From Lachnospiraceae bacterium (GTDB lineage Bacteria; Bacillota_A; Clostridia; Lachnospirales; Lachnospiraceae), in assembly GCA_004556565.1 (NCBI GenBank), contig SFGN01000004.1, positions 1 through 64,000 of the forward strand: a DNA stretch of 64,000 bases. Reading direction: 5' to 3'. Below the pieces are notes generated by a model that searched no databases, was not told the origin of the DNA, and was given only the letters and a program-made list of their open reading frames with translations. Position numbers and translations under genes: made by a program. Position 1 is the stretch's first letter. Each line of letters begins with the position of its first letter. Below, one piece after another: positions 1 to 8,975 of this stretch.

Positions 1-62
1 TTGAGGATTCCACTTCCTAACCGGAAACCTAAAACCGCATAATCAGCATAAACGCTGGGGTT

Positions 63-81
63 GTGGGTGTTTTTCACCCAC
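63..81. promoter_or_regulatory. short perfect hairpin upstream of the Crp-type regulator
   Basis: GTGGGTG and CACCCAC form a perfect 7-bp stem around a TTTTT loop, 33 bases before the TTG start used for the Crp-type gene. It could be a leader hairpin or a protein-binding inverted repeat. No T-rich tail follows on the plus strand, so a terminator is less likely. Confidence 0.35.
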
Positions 82-114
82 TATTACCCATGAAGAGCCG
101 AATATTTTGAAGTT

Positions 115-768
115 TTGCGAAAATGTCCGCTGTTTTATGGTATTGAAAATGAAAATTTTCAGAAAATACTAGAATGTCTTGGAGCGAAAGTTAAGAGCTT
201 TCGTAAAAAAGAGACGATTATAGCGGAAGGTGAACCGGCAAAGTATATTGGAATTATACTTTCCGGGGCTGCGCAGATAGTACGGGTAGACTATTTTGGA
301 AACAGAAGTATTGTTGCAGATGTCGGACCTTCCGAATTATTCGGAGAGTCCTTTGCCTGTGCGGATATTGACGCTGTGCCTGTTGATGTGGTAGCAGCCG
401 TGGATACGAAGGTCATGCTGGCTGATTGTCTGCGGATTACACGATCCTGCAGTAATGAATGCCTGTTTCACGGACAGCTGGTTTATAATCTTATGAAGGT
501 GATCGCAGAAAAGAACCTGATGTTTCACCAGAAAATAGAGATTACATCCAGACGCACTACGAGAGAAAAGCTGACAGCATATCTATTGCAGCAGGCAAAA
601 AAACATAATAGCAACGTTTTTGAGATTCCTTACAGTCGTCAGGAACTCGCAGAATATCTTGAAGTAGAAAGGACAGGACTTTCTGTTGAAATCAGCAAAT
701 TGTGTAAACAGGGATTCATTGAGACAGACAGGAAGAGTTTTACAATCCTTAGAAATATAGACTATTAA
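115..768 (+). CDS. Crp/Fnr-family transcriptional regulator
   Basis: This is a 217-residue one-component regulator. Roughly residues 10-110 look like a cyclic-nucleotide-binding beta-barrel (GxxxxLSGAAQIVRVDYFG, then GPSELFGESFAC). The C-terminus carries a Crp-type winged helix with the recognition segment YSRQELAEYLEVERTGLS. No cysteine cluster of the Fnr iron-sulfur type is evident. The effector is unknown. The TTG start at 115 has no good ribosome binding site. In-frame codons upstream read AEYFEVL, which resembles the usual family N-terminus, but they are cut off by a stop at 91-93. An ATG at 90 lies one base out of frame, so the 5' end may carry a one-base insertion. Family call is firm; start is not. 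Confidence 0.8.
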   Translation: MRKCPLFYGIENENFQKILECLGAKVKSFRKKETIIAEGEPAKYIGIILSGAAQIVRVDYFGNRSIVADVGPSELFGESFACADIDAVPVDVVAAVDTKVMLADCLRITRSCSNECLFHGQLVYNLMKVIAEKNLMFHQKIEITSRRTTREKLTAYLLQQAKKHNSNVFEIPYSRQELAEYLEVERTGLSVEISKLCKQGFIETDRKSFTILRNIDY

Positions 769-832
769 AGCGATATAAGAGGTTTCTGATTATAGATACA
801 GATTCTCAGCGGAATAAGAATAAAATTTTTTA

Positions 833-1102
833 TTATATGTTCTCATCCGTCCCGGAGGAGAATCCGTCAATCAGGTAATCATAAGAAACCTGAAAAATTT
901 GGGAGAATGCTTTTAATTCCAGGTCAGTGACATAACGCTGGTTCGTTTCAATCCGCGTAATGACATTTTTATCAATATCGTACCCGGCAAGTTGAAGCCT
1001 GTAAGCTAAATCTCTCTGAGAAAAATTATGTTGCTTTCTTAGTTCGATTAGTTGTCTGCTGATCAGATTTTTCTCTCCGGTTTCTGTTCTTGGTTTTGGC
1101 AT
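833..1102 (-). CDS. Xre-type helix-turn-helix regulator (small)
   Basis: This 89-residue protein is essentially one Xre/Cro DNA-binding domain. LISRQLIELRKQHNFSQ begins helix 1, SQRDLAYRLQLAGYDIDKNVITRIE is the helix-turn-helix, and the acidic tail follows VSYDYLIDG. The start at 1102 is chosen because an AAAGGA site lies about 7 bases upstream on the minus strand; the longer in-frame ORF to 1231 has no such site and would overlap the divergent promoter. The gene diverges from the plus-strand gene at 1238, and an inverted repeat sits between them, so local autoregulation is plausible. The function of the target genes is unknown. Confidence 0.75.
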   Translation of the reverse strand: MPKPRTETGEKNLISRQLIELRKQHNFSQRDLAYRLQLAGYDIDKNVITRIETNQRYVTDLELKAFSQIFQVSYDYLIDGFSSGTDENI

Positions 1103-1160
1103 GTCCATTTCCTTTCTGAATTTTGAAAAACTGTTTGTCTCATTTTTTGCACTTTTTATT

Positions 1161-1188
1161 GATTTTACACGTGAAAGCCTGTAAAATC
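1161..1188. promoter_or_regulatory. inverted repeat in the divergent xre / 1238 intergenic region
   Basis: GATTTTAC (1161-1168) and GTAAAATC (1181-1188) are perfect inverted arms with a 12-base spacer. They lie between the divergent Xre-type gene and the plus-strand gene at 1238. Position and symmetry suit an operator for the adjacent regulator, which is inference. Confidence 0.4.
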
Positions 1189-1237
1189 GGTTGTAAAAAT
1201 GAGACATATTCATGAAGCGAAGAAGGAGCATAAAAAA

Positions 1238-1561
1238 GTGGGAAAGAGTGATAGAATGAACACAGACAGTGAGAAATTTAAGTGGCAGGTATTTCAGTTG
1301 ATGAATGGGGAATTAAAATCTGAAGATAATCCTATTCCGGAGAGTTCCGTTGTGAAAAATGAATTTGAGGATGGAATATTAGGAAAATACTATCAGGAAG
1401 CGGTCGATGCAGGCGCGCGGATCTGCAAAAGGCTGAATGTAGAGGAAGATAAAGATGTGGAGCTGATTATCGCAAACCTTATGAGGCTGGGAGAACATCA
1501 GGCTATGAAGATGTATGATTACGGAAGATATTATGCAAAGCATGATGTTAAGAAATTATAA
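1238..1561 (+). CDS. hypothetical protein, 107 aa
   Basis: This is a small acidic protein with no signal peptide or membrane segment, and I do not recognise its family with confidence. Visible features are a SEDNPIPESS stretch and a likely helical C-terminal half (GKYYQEAVDAGARICKRLNVEEDKDVELIIANLM is predicted helix). The GTG start at 1238 is preferred because AAGGAG lies 9 bases upstream; the in-frame ATG at 1256 is the alternative. It is 19 bases upstream of the PPOX gene, likely co-transcribed, and faces the Xre regulator across a shared promoter region. Confidence 0.6.
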   Translation: MGKSDRMNTDSEKFKWQVFQLMNGELKSEDNPIPESSVVKNEFEDGILGKYYQEAVDAGARICKRLNVEEDKDVELIIANLMRLGEHQAMKMYDYGRYYAKHDVKKL

Positions 1562-1580
1562 AGAATCAGGAGATATACTT

Positions 1581-2087
1581 ATGAGAAAGAGAATGACAAG
1601 ACGGGAACGGGAAGTGACAGACAAGAATGAAATTATTGATATCCTGGATAAATGTAAAATCCTGCATCTTGGGCTTGCAGACGGGGATGAGCCATATGTA
1701 GTCCCGATGAATTACGGATATGTGATGGACGCAGGTAAGCTGACTTTATATTTGCATGGTGCGGCAGCCGGATATAAAACAGATGTGATGAAGAAAAATC
1801 CGAAAGTATTTTTTGAAATGGAATGCGATGTCCATCCCTTTGAAGGAAGAATGCCGTGTCAGTATGGAACAGAGTATCAGTCTATTATGGGAAGTGGAAC
1901 AGCAGAGATTTTAGAGAATATTGAGGAGAAAAAAGAGGCAATGACCCTGTTTATGAAATCACAGACGGGAAAGGATTTTCAGTTTGAGGACAGGCTTGTA
2001 TCCATTGTCAGCCTTATCAGAATCACTGTTTCCTGGTATACCGCAAAACGGCGCATAAACCCGGCTGCACTGGGGGATGCCGAATAG
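1581..2087 (+). CDS. pyridoxamine 5'-phosphate oxidase-like / NimA-type flavin-binding protein
   Basis: This 168-residue protein has the split-barrel fold signature of the PPOX/NimA group. It has the opening MTRREREVTDKNEI, then ILHLGLADGDEPYVVPMNYGY, then LYLHGAAAGYKTD, and a C-terminal TAKRR. Members bind FMN or haem, and some reduce nitroimidazoles; most Lachnospiraceae members have no proven substrate. The ATG at 1581 has an AGGAG site about 8 bases upstream. A bidirectional terminator follows at 2150-2192. Resistance to nitroimidazole should not be assumed from this sequence. Confidence 0.8.
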   Translation: MRKRMTRREREVTDKNEIIDILDKCKILHLGLADGDEPYVVPMNYGYVMDAGKLTLYLHGAAAGYKTDVMKKNPKVFFEMECDVHPFEGRMPCQYGTEYQSIMGSGTAEILENIEEKKEAMTLFMKSQTGKDFQFEDRLVSIVSLIRITVSWYTAKRRINPAALGDAE

Positions 2088-2149
2088 AAAACTGCTTCGT
2101 GTAAGAAAGTAAAGTGGCAAAAAGCAGGAAAGAAAAGAAAAAAGCAAAG

Positions 2150-2192
2150 AAAAAGGTCTCCATACCCGACATCAGGTATGAAGACCTTTTTT
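2150..2192. terminator. bidirectional intrinsic terminator between the PPOX gene and nhaC
   Basis: AAAAAGGTCT-CATACC pairs with GGTATG-AGACCTTTTTT around the loop CGACATCA. An A-run on one side and a T-run on the other make it usable on both strands. It separates two convergent genes. Confidence 0.85.
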
Positions 2193-2212
2193 GATATAAG
2201 ATATTCTTAATT

Positions 2213-3538
2213 TCAGGAACGCTTTTTTTCCGGAATAAGGAAGATGTATATCAGTGAAATAATCGACAGTATGTAAGGGTAAAACAGGTTCGGCATGATG
2301 TCAAATGCGGATATCCCGCATCCTAATTCTGAGGCCGTGGAAATCGCTACCAGCATCTGTGCACCATAGGGAATAACGCCCTGGAAAATACAAGAGAAGG
2401 TGTCCAGTATGGAAGCTGTGCTTTTTGGGGAAATGCCGTATTCCTCTGACATTTCCTTTGCAATTGGATTTGCCATCACAATTGCGACAGTATTATTCGC
2501 AGTGGCGATATCCATTGCTCCGACGAGAAGTCCGACGCCCAGCTTGCCGCCCTTTCGGGTTTTGAAGATACGTCTGGTAAAGGAAAGCAGGGCGGTAAAT
2601 CCGCCATATTCGTGAATCAGCGCACAGATTGCGGACACGAGGACAGCTACCATAGCAGTCTCATACATTCCGGCAGCCCCCGAACCCATATTGGAAAGCA
2701 GTGAAGCTGCCTCCGTTGCCCCGGTTGCGAGCATAATGATCGAACCGGATATGATTCCGACAAGCAGTACGGCAAATACGTTGATACCGATAATTCCACC
2801 GGCCAGAACAAGAAGATAAGGGATGATCTGTATCAGATCATATTCCATATGAATGGCGCTGCCTGCATCTGTGCCGGAAGTCTTGATAAAAAGAATTGCC
2901 AGGGTGACAAGTGCGGCAGGCAGGGCAATACCGATGTTAGCCCGGAATTTATCTTTCATTTTACAGCCCTGTCCGTTACATGCCGCAATCGTCGTGTCAG
3001 AAATAAACGAAAGATTGTCTCCGAACATTGCACCGCCCATAACAGAACCGATGCAGAGCGGCACGGCGAATCCGGAGCCGTTTGCGACTGCCACTGCAAT
3101 CGGCGTGATCAGCGTGATCGTTCCCACCGAAGTCCCCATGGCAAGGGATACAAAGCAGCTTACCAGAAACAGGACGATGACGGCAAAGCGGGCGGGAATG
3201 ACAGAAAGCAGAAAATAAGCAACGCTTTCCGCACTGTCTCTCCCGACAACACCGACAAAAATGCCTGCGGTCATAAAAATCAGAATCATGGTGACGATGT
3301 TTTTATCGCCCACACCCTTTGCCATAATGGAAAGCTTGTCGTCAAACTTTAATCGGGGATTCTGCAGGCATGCTACAAGCAGAGCCGCCAGAAAAGAAAC
3401 GACAATCGGAACGTTGTAGAATCCCATCGGGATGTCCATTCCATATTCAAATAAAATGCCAAGCCCCAGATATATAACCAGAAATACCCCGATTGGAAGC
3501 AGTGCTTTTGGATTACCTTTCTCATTTCCCTTTTGCAT
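2213..3538 (-). CDS. Na+/H+ antiporter, NhaC family
   Basis: This is a 441-residue polytopic inner-membrane protein with about 11-12 hydrophobic segments. Family signatures are visible: MGTSVGTITLITPIAVAVA in the middle, then GSVMGGAMFGDNLSFISDTTIAA, which is the most conserved NhaC stretch. Family members exchange sodium for protons; some homologues instead carry malate/lactate or amino acids, so the exact substrate is inferred. The ATG at 3538 has a GAGGAG site. A 12-bp palindrome lies upstream. Nothing adjacent suggests a larger operon. Confidence 0.85.
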   Translation of the reverse strand: MQKGNEKGNPKALLPIGVFLVIYLGLGILFEYGMDIPMGFYNVPIVVSFLAALLVACLQNPRLKFDDKLSIMAKGVGDKNIVTMILIFMTAGIFVGVVGRDSAESVAYFLLSVIPARFAVIVLFLVSCFVSLAMGTSVGTITLITPIAVAVANGSGFAVPLCIGSVMGGAMFGDNLSFISDTTIAACNGQGCKMKDKFRANIGIALPAALVTLAILFIKTSGTDAGSAIHMEYDLIQIIPYLLVLAGGIIGINVFAVLLVGIISGSIIMLATGATEAASLLSNMGSGAAGMYETAMVAVLVSAICALIHEYGGFTALLSFTRRIFKTRKGGKLGVGLLVGAMDIATANNTVAIVMANPIAKEMSEEYGISPKSTASILDTFSCIFQGVIPYGAQMLVAISTASELGCGISAFDIMPNLFYPYILSIISLIYIFLIPEKKRS

Positions 3539-3571
3539 TTCAAATCTCCTCTACAATAAATTTACGTCAAA

Positions 3572-3583
3572 ACACACGTGTGT
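3572..3583. promoter_or_regulatory. 12-bp palindrome upstream of nhaC
   Basis: ACACACGTGTGT is a perfect palindrome 34 bases upstream of the nhaC start on the minus strand. It may be an operator, but alternating AC/GT sequence is also palindromic by chance, so support is weak. Confidence 0.25.
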
Positions 3584-3662
3584 GTATTGTATCATGAAAT
3601 CTATAGCAGCACTACTGGAAATATATAAATATCGGAAATCAGTGACGGGTAGTGGTCTTGGG

Positions 3663-4082
3663 TTAATGAATCGAATCGATAATCTCGGAAGCTTTCAGTG
3701 CCTGCTCTATAATGTAGCTGTTTTCAGGCTCTATTTTTGCATTTTCGCTCAGATGGAACGATTTGTTGTCGAGAAATGCATTGGAAAGCAGATAAACATA
3801 ATATTCCCCGTTGGTCTGTTCTTCAGCCAGGATATCCCCATTTATACGCATTTCATTTGTATTAGGATCTTTCCCGAGTGCCATGGCATTTAAAATCTCA
3901 AGGATTATCACGAAATGTTCATCATCCCAGGCAGACAGATACATACATTTACATAATCCTTTTGAGAAAAATGAATAGCCGGAAAAACAATCCAGCAGTT
4001 CCTTAAAACGAGTCCGGTGTGCAGATGATTCAAACAGATCTGCGGTATCAAGGGCCAACAAATAAGTATCCTTCAGATTCAT
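3663..4082 (-). CDS. hypothetical protein, 139 aa
   Basis: I do not recognise this protein. It is cytosolic in appearance, with no signal peptide or transmembrane span, three cysteines in the first half (two as CKC) and an acidic overall composition. The start at 4082 (MNLKDTYLLAL) is chosen because a GAGGAGGG site lies just upstream; the longer ORF to 4151 would place that site inside the gene. It is divergent from the 4324 gene. No partner or function can be assigned. Confidence 0.6.
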   Translation of the reverse strand: MNLKDTYLLALDTADLFESSAHRTRFKELLDCFSGYSFFSKGLCKCMYLSAWDDEHFVIILEILNAMALGKDPNTNEMRINGDILAEEQTNGEYYVYLLSNAFLDNKSFHLSENAKIEPENSYIIEQALKASEIIDSIH

Positions 4083-4323
4083 AAACAATTCCCTCCTCAT
4101 AAAACAAAAAAGATGATAAAGCGATGACAAACGGATGTTATTATCATACACTTTATGGGAAAATCTGACAAGAAGTGAGAAGAAGTTTTCTCAGAAGTCA
4201 GAAACAAGAATAAGATAAAAAAAGAAGAAATCCCACAGGACATGCGTATTGTGGTATCATAAAAAATAATATGGATCGTATTTTATTTTCCATTTATCTC
4301 TGTACAGAAAAGATGTAAGGGAG

Positions 4324-4638
4324 ATGCCTATTGAAAAAAGAAAAAGTAACAGGCTTTATATAATAACAGACAACTGTCGCATGTGGGCGAAGGAAAAACT
4401 ATATTCAGGAGAAAGCGCGGATGGTTCGGAATGGGACAGCGTGTATCTAAAATTGTACGGACAATGTGGTAAAGCTCCCCGGTTTGCAAAAGAACTCCTG
4501 AAAGATCTGGAGGCAGCCGGATATCAGATGCGGATTATCAAAGAATATAATGCCTGCCATGATTATAAAAAATCAGACGGAGATATTATCCGCAGTATAC
4601 CGGAAATATTGTCGGCAGACATCAGTGCATTGGGATAA
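4324..4638 (+). CDS. hypothetical protein, 104 aa
   Basis: This small protein is not recognised. It has no signal peptide or membrane segment; it has a basic N-terminus and two Cys-containing stretches (TDNCRMWAKEK and LYGQCGKA). A GGGAG stretch directly abuts the ATG, which is closer than ideal, so the start is uncertain. It lies 136 bases upstream of the Clp-FtsH fusion gene in the same orientation and could be its first operon member, but no terminator or promoter decides that. Confidence 0.5.
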   Translation: MPIEKRKSNRLYIITDNCRMWAKEKLYSGESADGSEWDSVYLKLYGQCGKAPRFAKELLKDLEAAGYQMRIIKEYNACHDYKKSDGDIIRSIPEILSADISALG

Positions 4639-4774
4639 TGCGGCAGGATACAGTCGCAATACAGTAGAATCAATAATCGGTTTTCTATTCTGTAATAGAT
4701 ATCAGGACTGACATATGGTAAAATTTAACAGTATTATCTGAATGAGAGAGCTTGAGCGGAAGGGAGAAAACAAG

Positions 4775-7700
4775 ATGGAGAATAAAGGACAAAGCTGCCT
4801 TTTAGAATATATTCTGGATCATGCAAGGCAAAGAGCAATCCATGCAGGCAGCAGCAGCACATCGGTGGAGTGGATTGCGGCATCCTGTTACGAAATATGT
4901 TTTTTGAACAGGGAAGAGACTATAGAAAAACTGGATCAGGATGTGGAAGAAGAACTGGACCGGGTAGCCGGTATATTAAAAACGCATGATATTACCCGCG
5001 CATACTATGAAGCCCTGACTAGAAATCTGGAGGAAAAGAAAGGGTCACCGCTTGATTTTCTGACAGTCCAGAAAATTGTTAAAAGTGTGGTGGAAGACAA
5101 TGAAAACGGAGAGGCTACTGCGGATGCAGTTCTTGAGTCGATCCTGAAGATGCCGACAGCGCGGATGAAGGCCATCCGGGCTGAACAGGAGGACAGAGGA
5201 CCTTCGGAAGAAGAAAGAGCAGAAGGAATTTCTGTAAAACCGGCGGAAAAGAAGGCTGAGGATACTTCTGCGGGACAGGCGGCAGAAACGATTGCGGAAA
5301 GTTTCGCGGATGCAGGGAAGGATGAAGCAAAGGAAAACGCAGAAGAGAAACAACCGGCATTTGACTGGGCAGCCCTGATGGGAAAAAGAAGTGCCGGGGT
5401 GAAGTCTATGTTCCCGTCTGCGGAAGAAACCGGGGAGGTTGAACCGGATGTATTTGAAGAGGCACCGGAGAATTTTCTGCCGGATCTGACTGACCGTGTG
5501 AAACAGATGCAAAAAACCTTGTCTGAATGTGTATTCGGACAGGATCATGCTATAAGTACATTTATTTCAGGATATTTTCAGTCACAGATTGTTATGCATT
5601 CTGACAGGAGCAGGAAAAAACCATGTGCAACATTCCTTTTTGCAGGTTCGCCCGGTGTCGGGAAGACATTTCTTGCGGAGAAAGCCGCGGAGGTCCTCGA
5701 ATTGCCGTTCTGCCGTTTTGACATGAGTGAATATGCTGACAGTGAAGGACCGTTACAGTTCTGTGGTTCTGATAAGGTGTATAAAGGGGCAAAAGAGGGA
5801 AATGTAACATCTTTCGTCGCAAAGAATCCAAAATGTGTTCTTCTGTTCGATGAAATTGAAAAGGCTCACAGAAGCGTGATTCATCTCTTTTTGCAGATGC
5901 TGGATGCGGGAAGACTTCGTGACAATTTTACTGATACAGAGGTTTCTTTCAAAAATGCCATCATTATCCTTACGACAAATGCGGGAAGGCAGTTATATGA
6001 AGACTCGCGCAATCGCAATCTTTCCGGAGTATCACGCAAGACGATTATGAAAGCATTGGAAAGTGATATTAACGAGATGACCGGTACGCCGCTGTTTCCG
6101 GCCGCAATCTGTTCCCGGTTTGCATCAGGCAATGTAGTGATGTTTAATCATATGGAGGCACATAATCTGAAGAAGATTGTGCGAAGCAAGGTCTTGAAAA
6201 GCGCTGAAAATATCGAGAAAGAACTTGGACTTAAGATAAAGGTTGATGATGACGTATGTTCAGCTGTTTTATTTGCAGAGGGAGGGCATGCGGATGCCAG
6301 GACTGTGACCGGGCGTGCCGAGAATTTCCTGAATACGGAGCTTTATGAATTATTCCGGCTTCTTGCTTCATCAAAATGTCCGTATGATATCAGTAAAATA
6401 GAAAACATCCATGTCAGCCTGTCTCTTCCGGAAGAACCGGGGGAAGTGCGGGACTTATTCCGGGTTAAGGAGCCAAAGGATGTGCTTGTTTTTGCTTCGG
6501 GAAAGCTTCTTCCCGATGCAATTCAGGAAAATGAAGTCTGCCGTGTATTCCCGGCAGGTACAAAAGAACTGGCGAAAGATATTTTGAAAAAAGAAGATGT
6601 GTCTGCGGTGTTTATCGAACTTGCAGTTCCCAGGGGGGCGAAACGGTATCTGAATATTGAGGATATTCCTTCTCCGTATATGGAATTTTACCGGTATCTG
6701 CGTGAGACACTGCCCAATATGCCGGTTTATATCTTGCAGGACGAAAAGAATATGCTCAGTGAAGAGGAATGCGTTTCTTTCACGAGAACAGGAGCAAGAG
6801 GCGTACATACGGCAAAGAAAGAAAACCTTCTGGAAGTACTTACACAGGTATGTGACACGCTTCATCAGCAGAAGAGCATGGATGACCTCAGTAAATACAA
6901 CAAGGTCGTAAGCTTCGGCAGTGCGCAGAGCGTCAGCAGCGACGGCAAAACAGCCGGTATCGAATTGATTGATTTTGAGCTGAAATATGCGGTGGATGCA
7001 GGTGACAGCCACAAACTGCTTGCGAATATTTCCAGACCGGATGTAAGCTTTAAGCAGGTGATCGGAGCGGAGGATGCCAAAGAAGAACTTCGTTTCTTCG
7101 CAGATTATCTGAAGCACCCAAGAAAATATATGAAGAAGGGGCTTCGCCCGCCGAAGGGAATCCTGCTGTACGGACCTCCGGGAACAGGCAAAACGATGCT
7201 TGCTAAGGCAATGGCAGCAGAAGCCGATATGACGTTTATTACAGCAGAGGGAGGACAATTCCTGAAAAAATATGTGGGAGAAGGGCCGGAAGCCGTACAT
7301 GATATTTTCCGCACGGCGAGAAAATATGCGCCTGCCATTTTATTTGTCGATGAAATTGATGCCATTGCAAAACAGCGTACAGGCTCTGAGACCCAAAATA
7401 CAAGTGAAGAAATCCTGAATGCATTTCTGACAGAAATGGACGGATTCCGCAATGAAAAGCAGGAGCCGGTATTTGTATTGGCAGCTACGAATTATGATGT
7501 GAGCGGAAACGGGGCAAAATCTCTGGATGCGGCTTTAATACGCAGATTCGACCGTAAAATATATGTGGAACTGCCGAATGAGGACGAACGGAAACGTTTC
7601 CTCCTTATGAAGGTTGAAAAAAACCCGGCACTTAAAGTGAGCGAAGAGAAAATAAACAATCTTGCTGCCCGAAGTGCCGGAATGAGTCTTGCTTCCTGGG

Positions 7701-8356
7701 ATTCAGTCATTGAGCTTGCGCTGAGAAATGCAATGCGTATGCAGTCGGATGTGGTGACAGATGAGATGCTTGAAGAGGCGATGGAAACCTTCAACAGTGG
7801 AAAAGAGAAGAAATGGGATATTGCTCAGTTGGAACGAACTGCCCGACATGAAGCCGGACATGCTTTTATCTGCTGGAAGGGCGGGGAAACCCCATCGTAT
7901 CTGACCATTGTTGCGAGAGGCGATCACGGAGGATATATGCAGCATGAGAATGCGGAAAACAAGGGGCTGTACACGAAGCAGGAGCTTCTGAACAGAATCT
8001 GCACCGCACTCGGCGGAAGGGCTGCAGAAATTGTGTATTACGGGCGGGAGGACGGAATGACGACCGGAGCGAGCGGGGATCTGCAGACCGCGACCCGTAC
8101 CGCACAGTATATGCTTTGTACCTGTGGCATGGACAGTGAAGTTGGTCTGGCGGTCATTTCCCAGGATGAACTTAAGGAGGGCGGAGCAGACAACCCGGTA
8201 CGAAAAAAAATAAATGAATTGCTTGAGATAGAATTGGAACGTGCAATAGAACTGATCCGAGAGAACAGAGATGTAATTGACCGTCTGGTGGATATTCTTA
8301 TGAAAGAAAACCACATTGACGGCATACGGATCCGCCGGATTTTTGAAGGAAGATAA
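4775..8356 (+). CDS. Clp-type AAA+ / FtsH-type AAA+ fusion metalloprotease (M41), soluble
   Basis: This 1193-residue protein joins two AAA+ machines. Residues about 1-120 are helical and weakly resemble a Clp N-domain; about 120-225 is an Ala/Glu-rich linker. Module 1 is ClpA/B-like: Walker A GSPGVGKT 291-298, pore-loop Tyr336 in VYKG, Walker B FDE 358-360, sensor TTNAG and a sensor-2-like ADAR. About 555-715 is an alpha/beta region resembling a degenerate receiver. Module 2 is FtsH-like: Walker A GPPGTGKT 800-807, pore YVG from 833, Walker B DE 859-860. It is followed by an M41 protease with HEAGH 1025-1029 and the third zinc ligand Asp1102 in TGASGD. No transmembrane segment is visible, unlike canonical FtsH. 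All catalytic motifs are intact. Start 4775 has AAGGGAG 8 bases upstream. Two YbjN-like genes follow. Likely an ATP-dependent cytosolic protease; substrate unknown. Confidence 0.85.
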   Translation: MENKGQSCLLEYILDHARQRAIHAGSSSTSVEWIAASCYEICFLNREETIEKLDQDVEEELDRVAGILKTHDITRAYYEALTRNLEEKKGSPLDFLTVQKIVKSVVEDNENGEATADAVLESILKMPTARMKAIRAEQEDRGPSEEERAEGISVKPAEKKAEDTSAGQAAETIAESFADAGKDEAKENAEEKQPAFDWAALMGKRSAGVKSMFPSAEETGEVEPDVFEEAPENFLPDLTDRVKQMQKTLSECVFGQDHAISTFISGYFQSQIVMHSDRSRKKPCATFLFAGSPGVGKTFLAEKAAEVLELPFCRFDMSEYADSEGPLQFCGSDKVYKGAKEGNVTSFVAKNPKCVLLFDEIEKAHRSVIHLFLQMLDAGRLRDNFTDTEVSFKNAIIILTTNAGRQLYEDSRNRNLSGVSRKTIMKALESDINEMTGTPLFPAAICSRFASGNVVMFNHMEAHNLKKIVRSKVLKSAENIEKELGLKIKVDDDVCSAVLFAEGGHADARTVTGRAENFLNTELYELFRLLASSKCPYDISKIENIHVSLSLPEEPGEVRDLFRVKEPKDVLVFASGKLLPDAIQENEVCRVFPAGTKELAKDILKKEDVSAVFIELAVPRGAKRYLNIEDIPSPYMEFYRYLRETLPNMPVYILQDEKNMLSEEECVSFTRTGARGVHTAKKENLLEVLTQVCDTLHQQKSMDDLSKYNKVVSFGSAQSVSSDGKTAGIELIDFELKYAVDAGDSHKLLANISRPDVSFKQVIGAEDAKEELRFFADYLKHPRKYMKKGLRPPKGILLYGPPGTGKTMLAKAMAAEADMTFITAEGGQFLKKYVGEGPEAVHDIFRTARKYAPAILFVDEIDAIAKQRTGSETQNTSEEILNAFLTEMDGFRNEKQEPVFVLAATNYDVSGNGAKSLDAALIRRFDRKIYVELPNEDERKRFLLMKVEKNPALKVSEEKINNLAARSAGMSLASWDSVIELALRNAMRMQSDVVTDEMLEEAMETFNSGKEKKWDIAQLERTARHEAGHAFICWKGGETPSYLTIVARGDHGGYMQHENAENKGLYTKQELLNRICTALGGRAAEIVYYGREDGMTTGASGDLQTATRTAQYMLCTCGMDSEVGLAVISQDELKEGGADNPVRKKINELLEIELERAIELIRENRDVIDRLVDILMKENHIDGIRIRRIFEGR

Positions 8357-8488
8357 ATACCGAGGAAAAACTTTGGTAAATCCGCTTTGCTGATGAATCG
8401 GGAAGATTTTTCACAACTGCATCAGGAATTAAAGCGTGCGCGCTTTGATCATATTGACTATATATCCATAAAAAGGAGGAGGAAACTA

Positions 8489-8956
8489 ATGGGAGAATTC
8501 AGAAAAGAGGCAGAGGCGACGTTTAAAACATTTTGCAGTATGCTGGATCAGATCGGTTGGAAGTATGATACGGATGTATCCGATTTGTCCATTACAACAA
8601 CTGCAGTAGGCGAAGACCTTCCGATGGAGATGCACATTTTTATGGACGAGGATGCAGGCAGAATGCTTGTATTGTCTCAGCTTCCGGTAAAGATGTCTGA
8701 AGAAAAACGGATAGACGCAGCGATTGTCATCAATCACTTTAACTGGTGCCGTATGATCGGATGCCTTGATTATGATGTCACAACCGGAAGAATCATGTAC
8801 AGGCTTTCCACATGTTTTGCAGATGCTGTGGTTGGAGAGGCTCTGTGCGGAGTACTGTTGAAATCTTCGATAGAAATTGTTGACAAATTTAACGATCAGT
8901 TCCTTATGCTTAATAAAGGCATGCTGACAATGGAACAGATGATTGAGAATATGTAA
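8489..8956 (+). CDS. YbjN-like protein 1 (possible protease partner)
   Basis: This 155-residue cytosolic protein has a YbjN / type III secretion chaperone-like pattern: an N-terminal helix, GEDLPMEMHIFMDEDAGRM strands, SEEKRIDAAIVINHFN, and a C-terminal helix around VDKFNDQFLMLNKGM. It is clearly paralogous to the next gene: DLPME, PVKxSEEKR and the C-terminal VDxFNDxFLMLxKG block are shared. Start 8489 follows a very strong GGAGGAGG site. It lies 132 bases after the fusion protease and 19 bases before its paralogue. The fold call comes from pattern recognition. A role as adaptor or chaperone for the protease is inference. Confidence 0.65.
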   Translation: MGEFRKEAEATFKTFCSMLDQIGWKYDTDVSDLSITTTAVGEDLPMEMHIFMDEDAGRMLVLSQLPVKMSEEKRIDAAIVINHFNWCRMIGCLDYDVTTGRIMYRLSTCFADAVVGEALCGVLLKSSIEIVDKFNDQFLMLNKGMLTMEQMIENM

Positions 8957-8975
8957 AGAGAAGGAGGAGACAGAT

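Noticed and set aside
6455..7300. 281-codon open frame antisense to the Clp-FtsH gene
   Set aside because: It has no ribosome site, is Phe/Cys/Arg-biased and mirrors the coding frame, whose catalytic motifs are intact.
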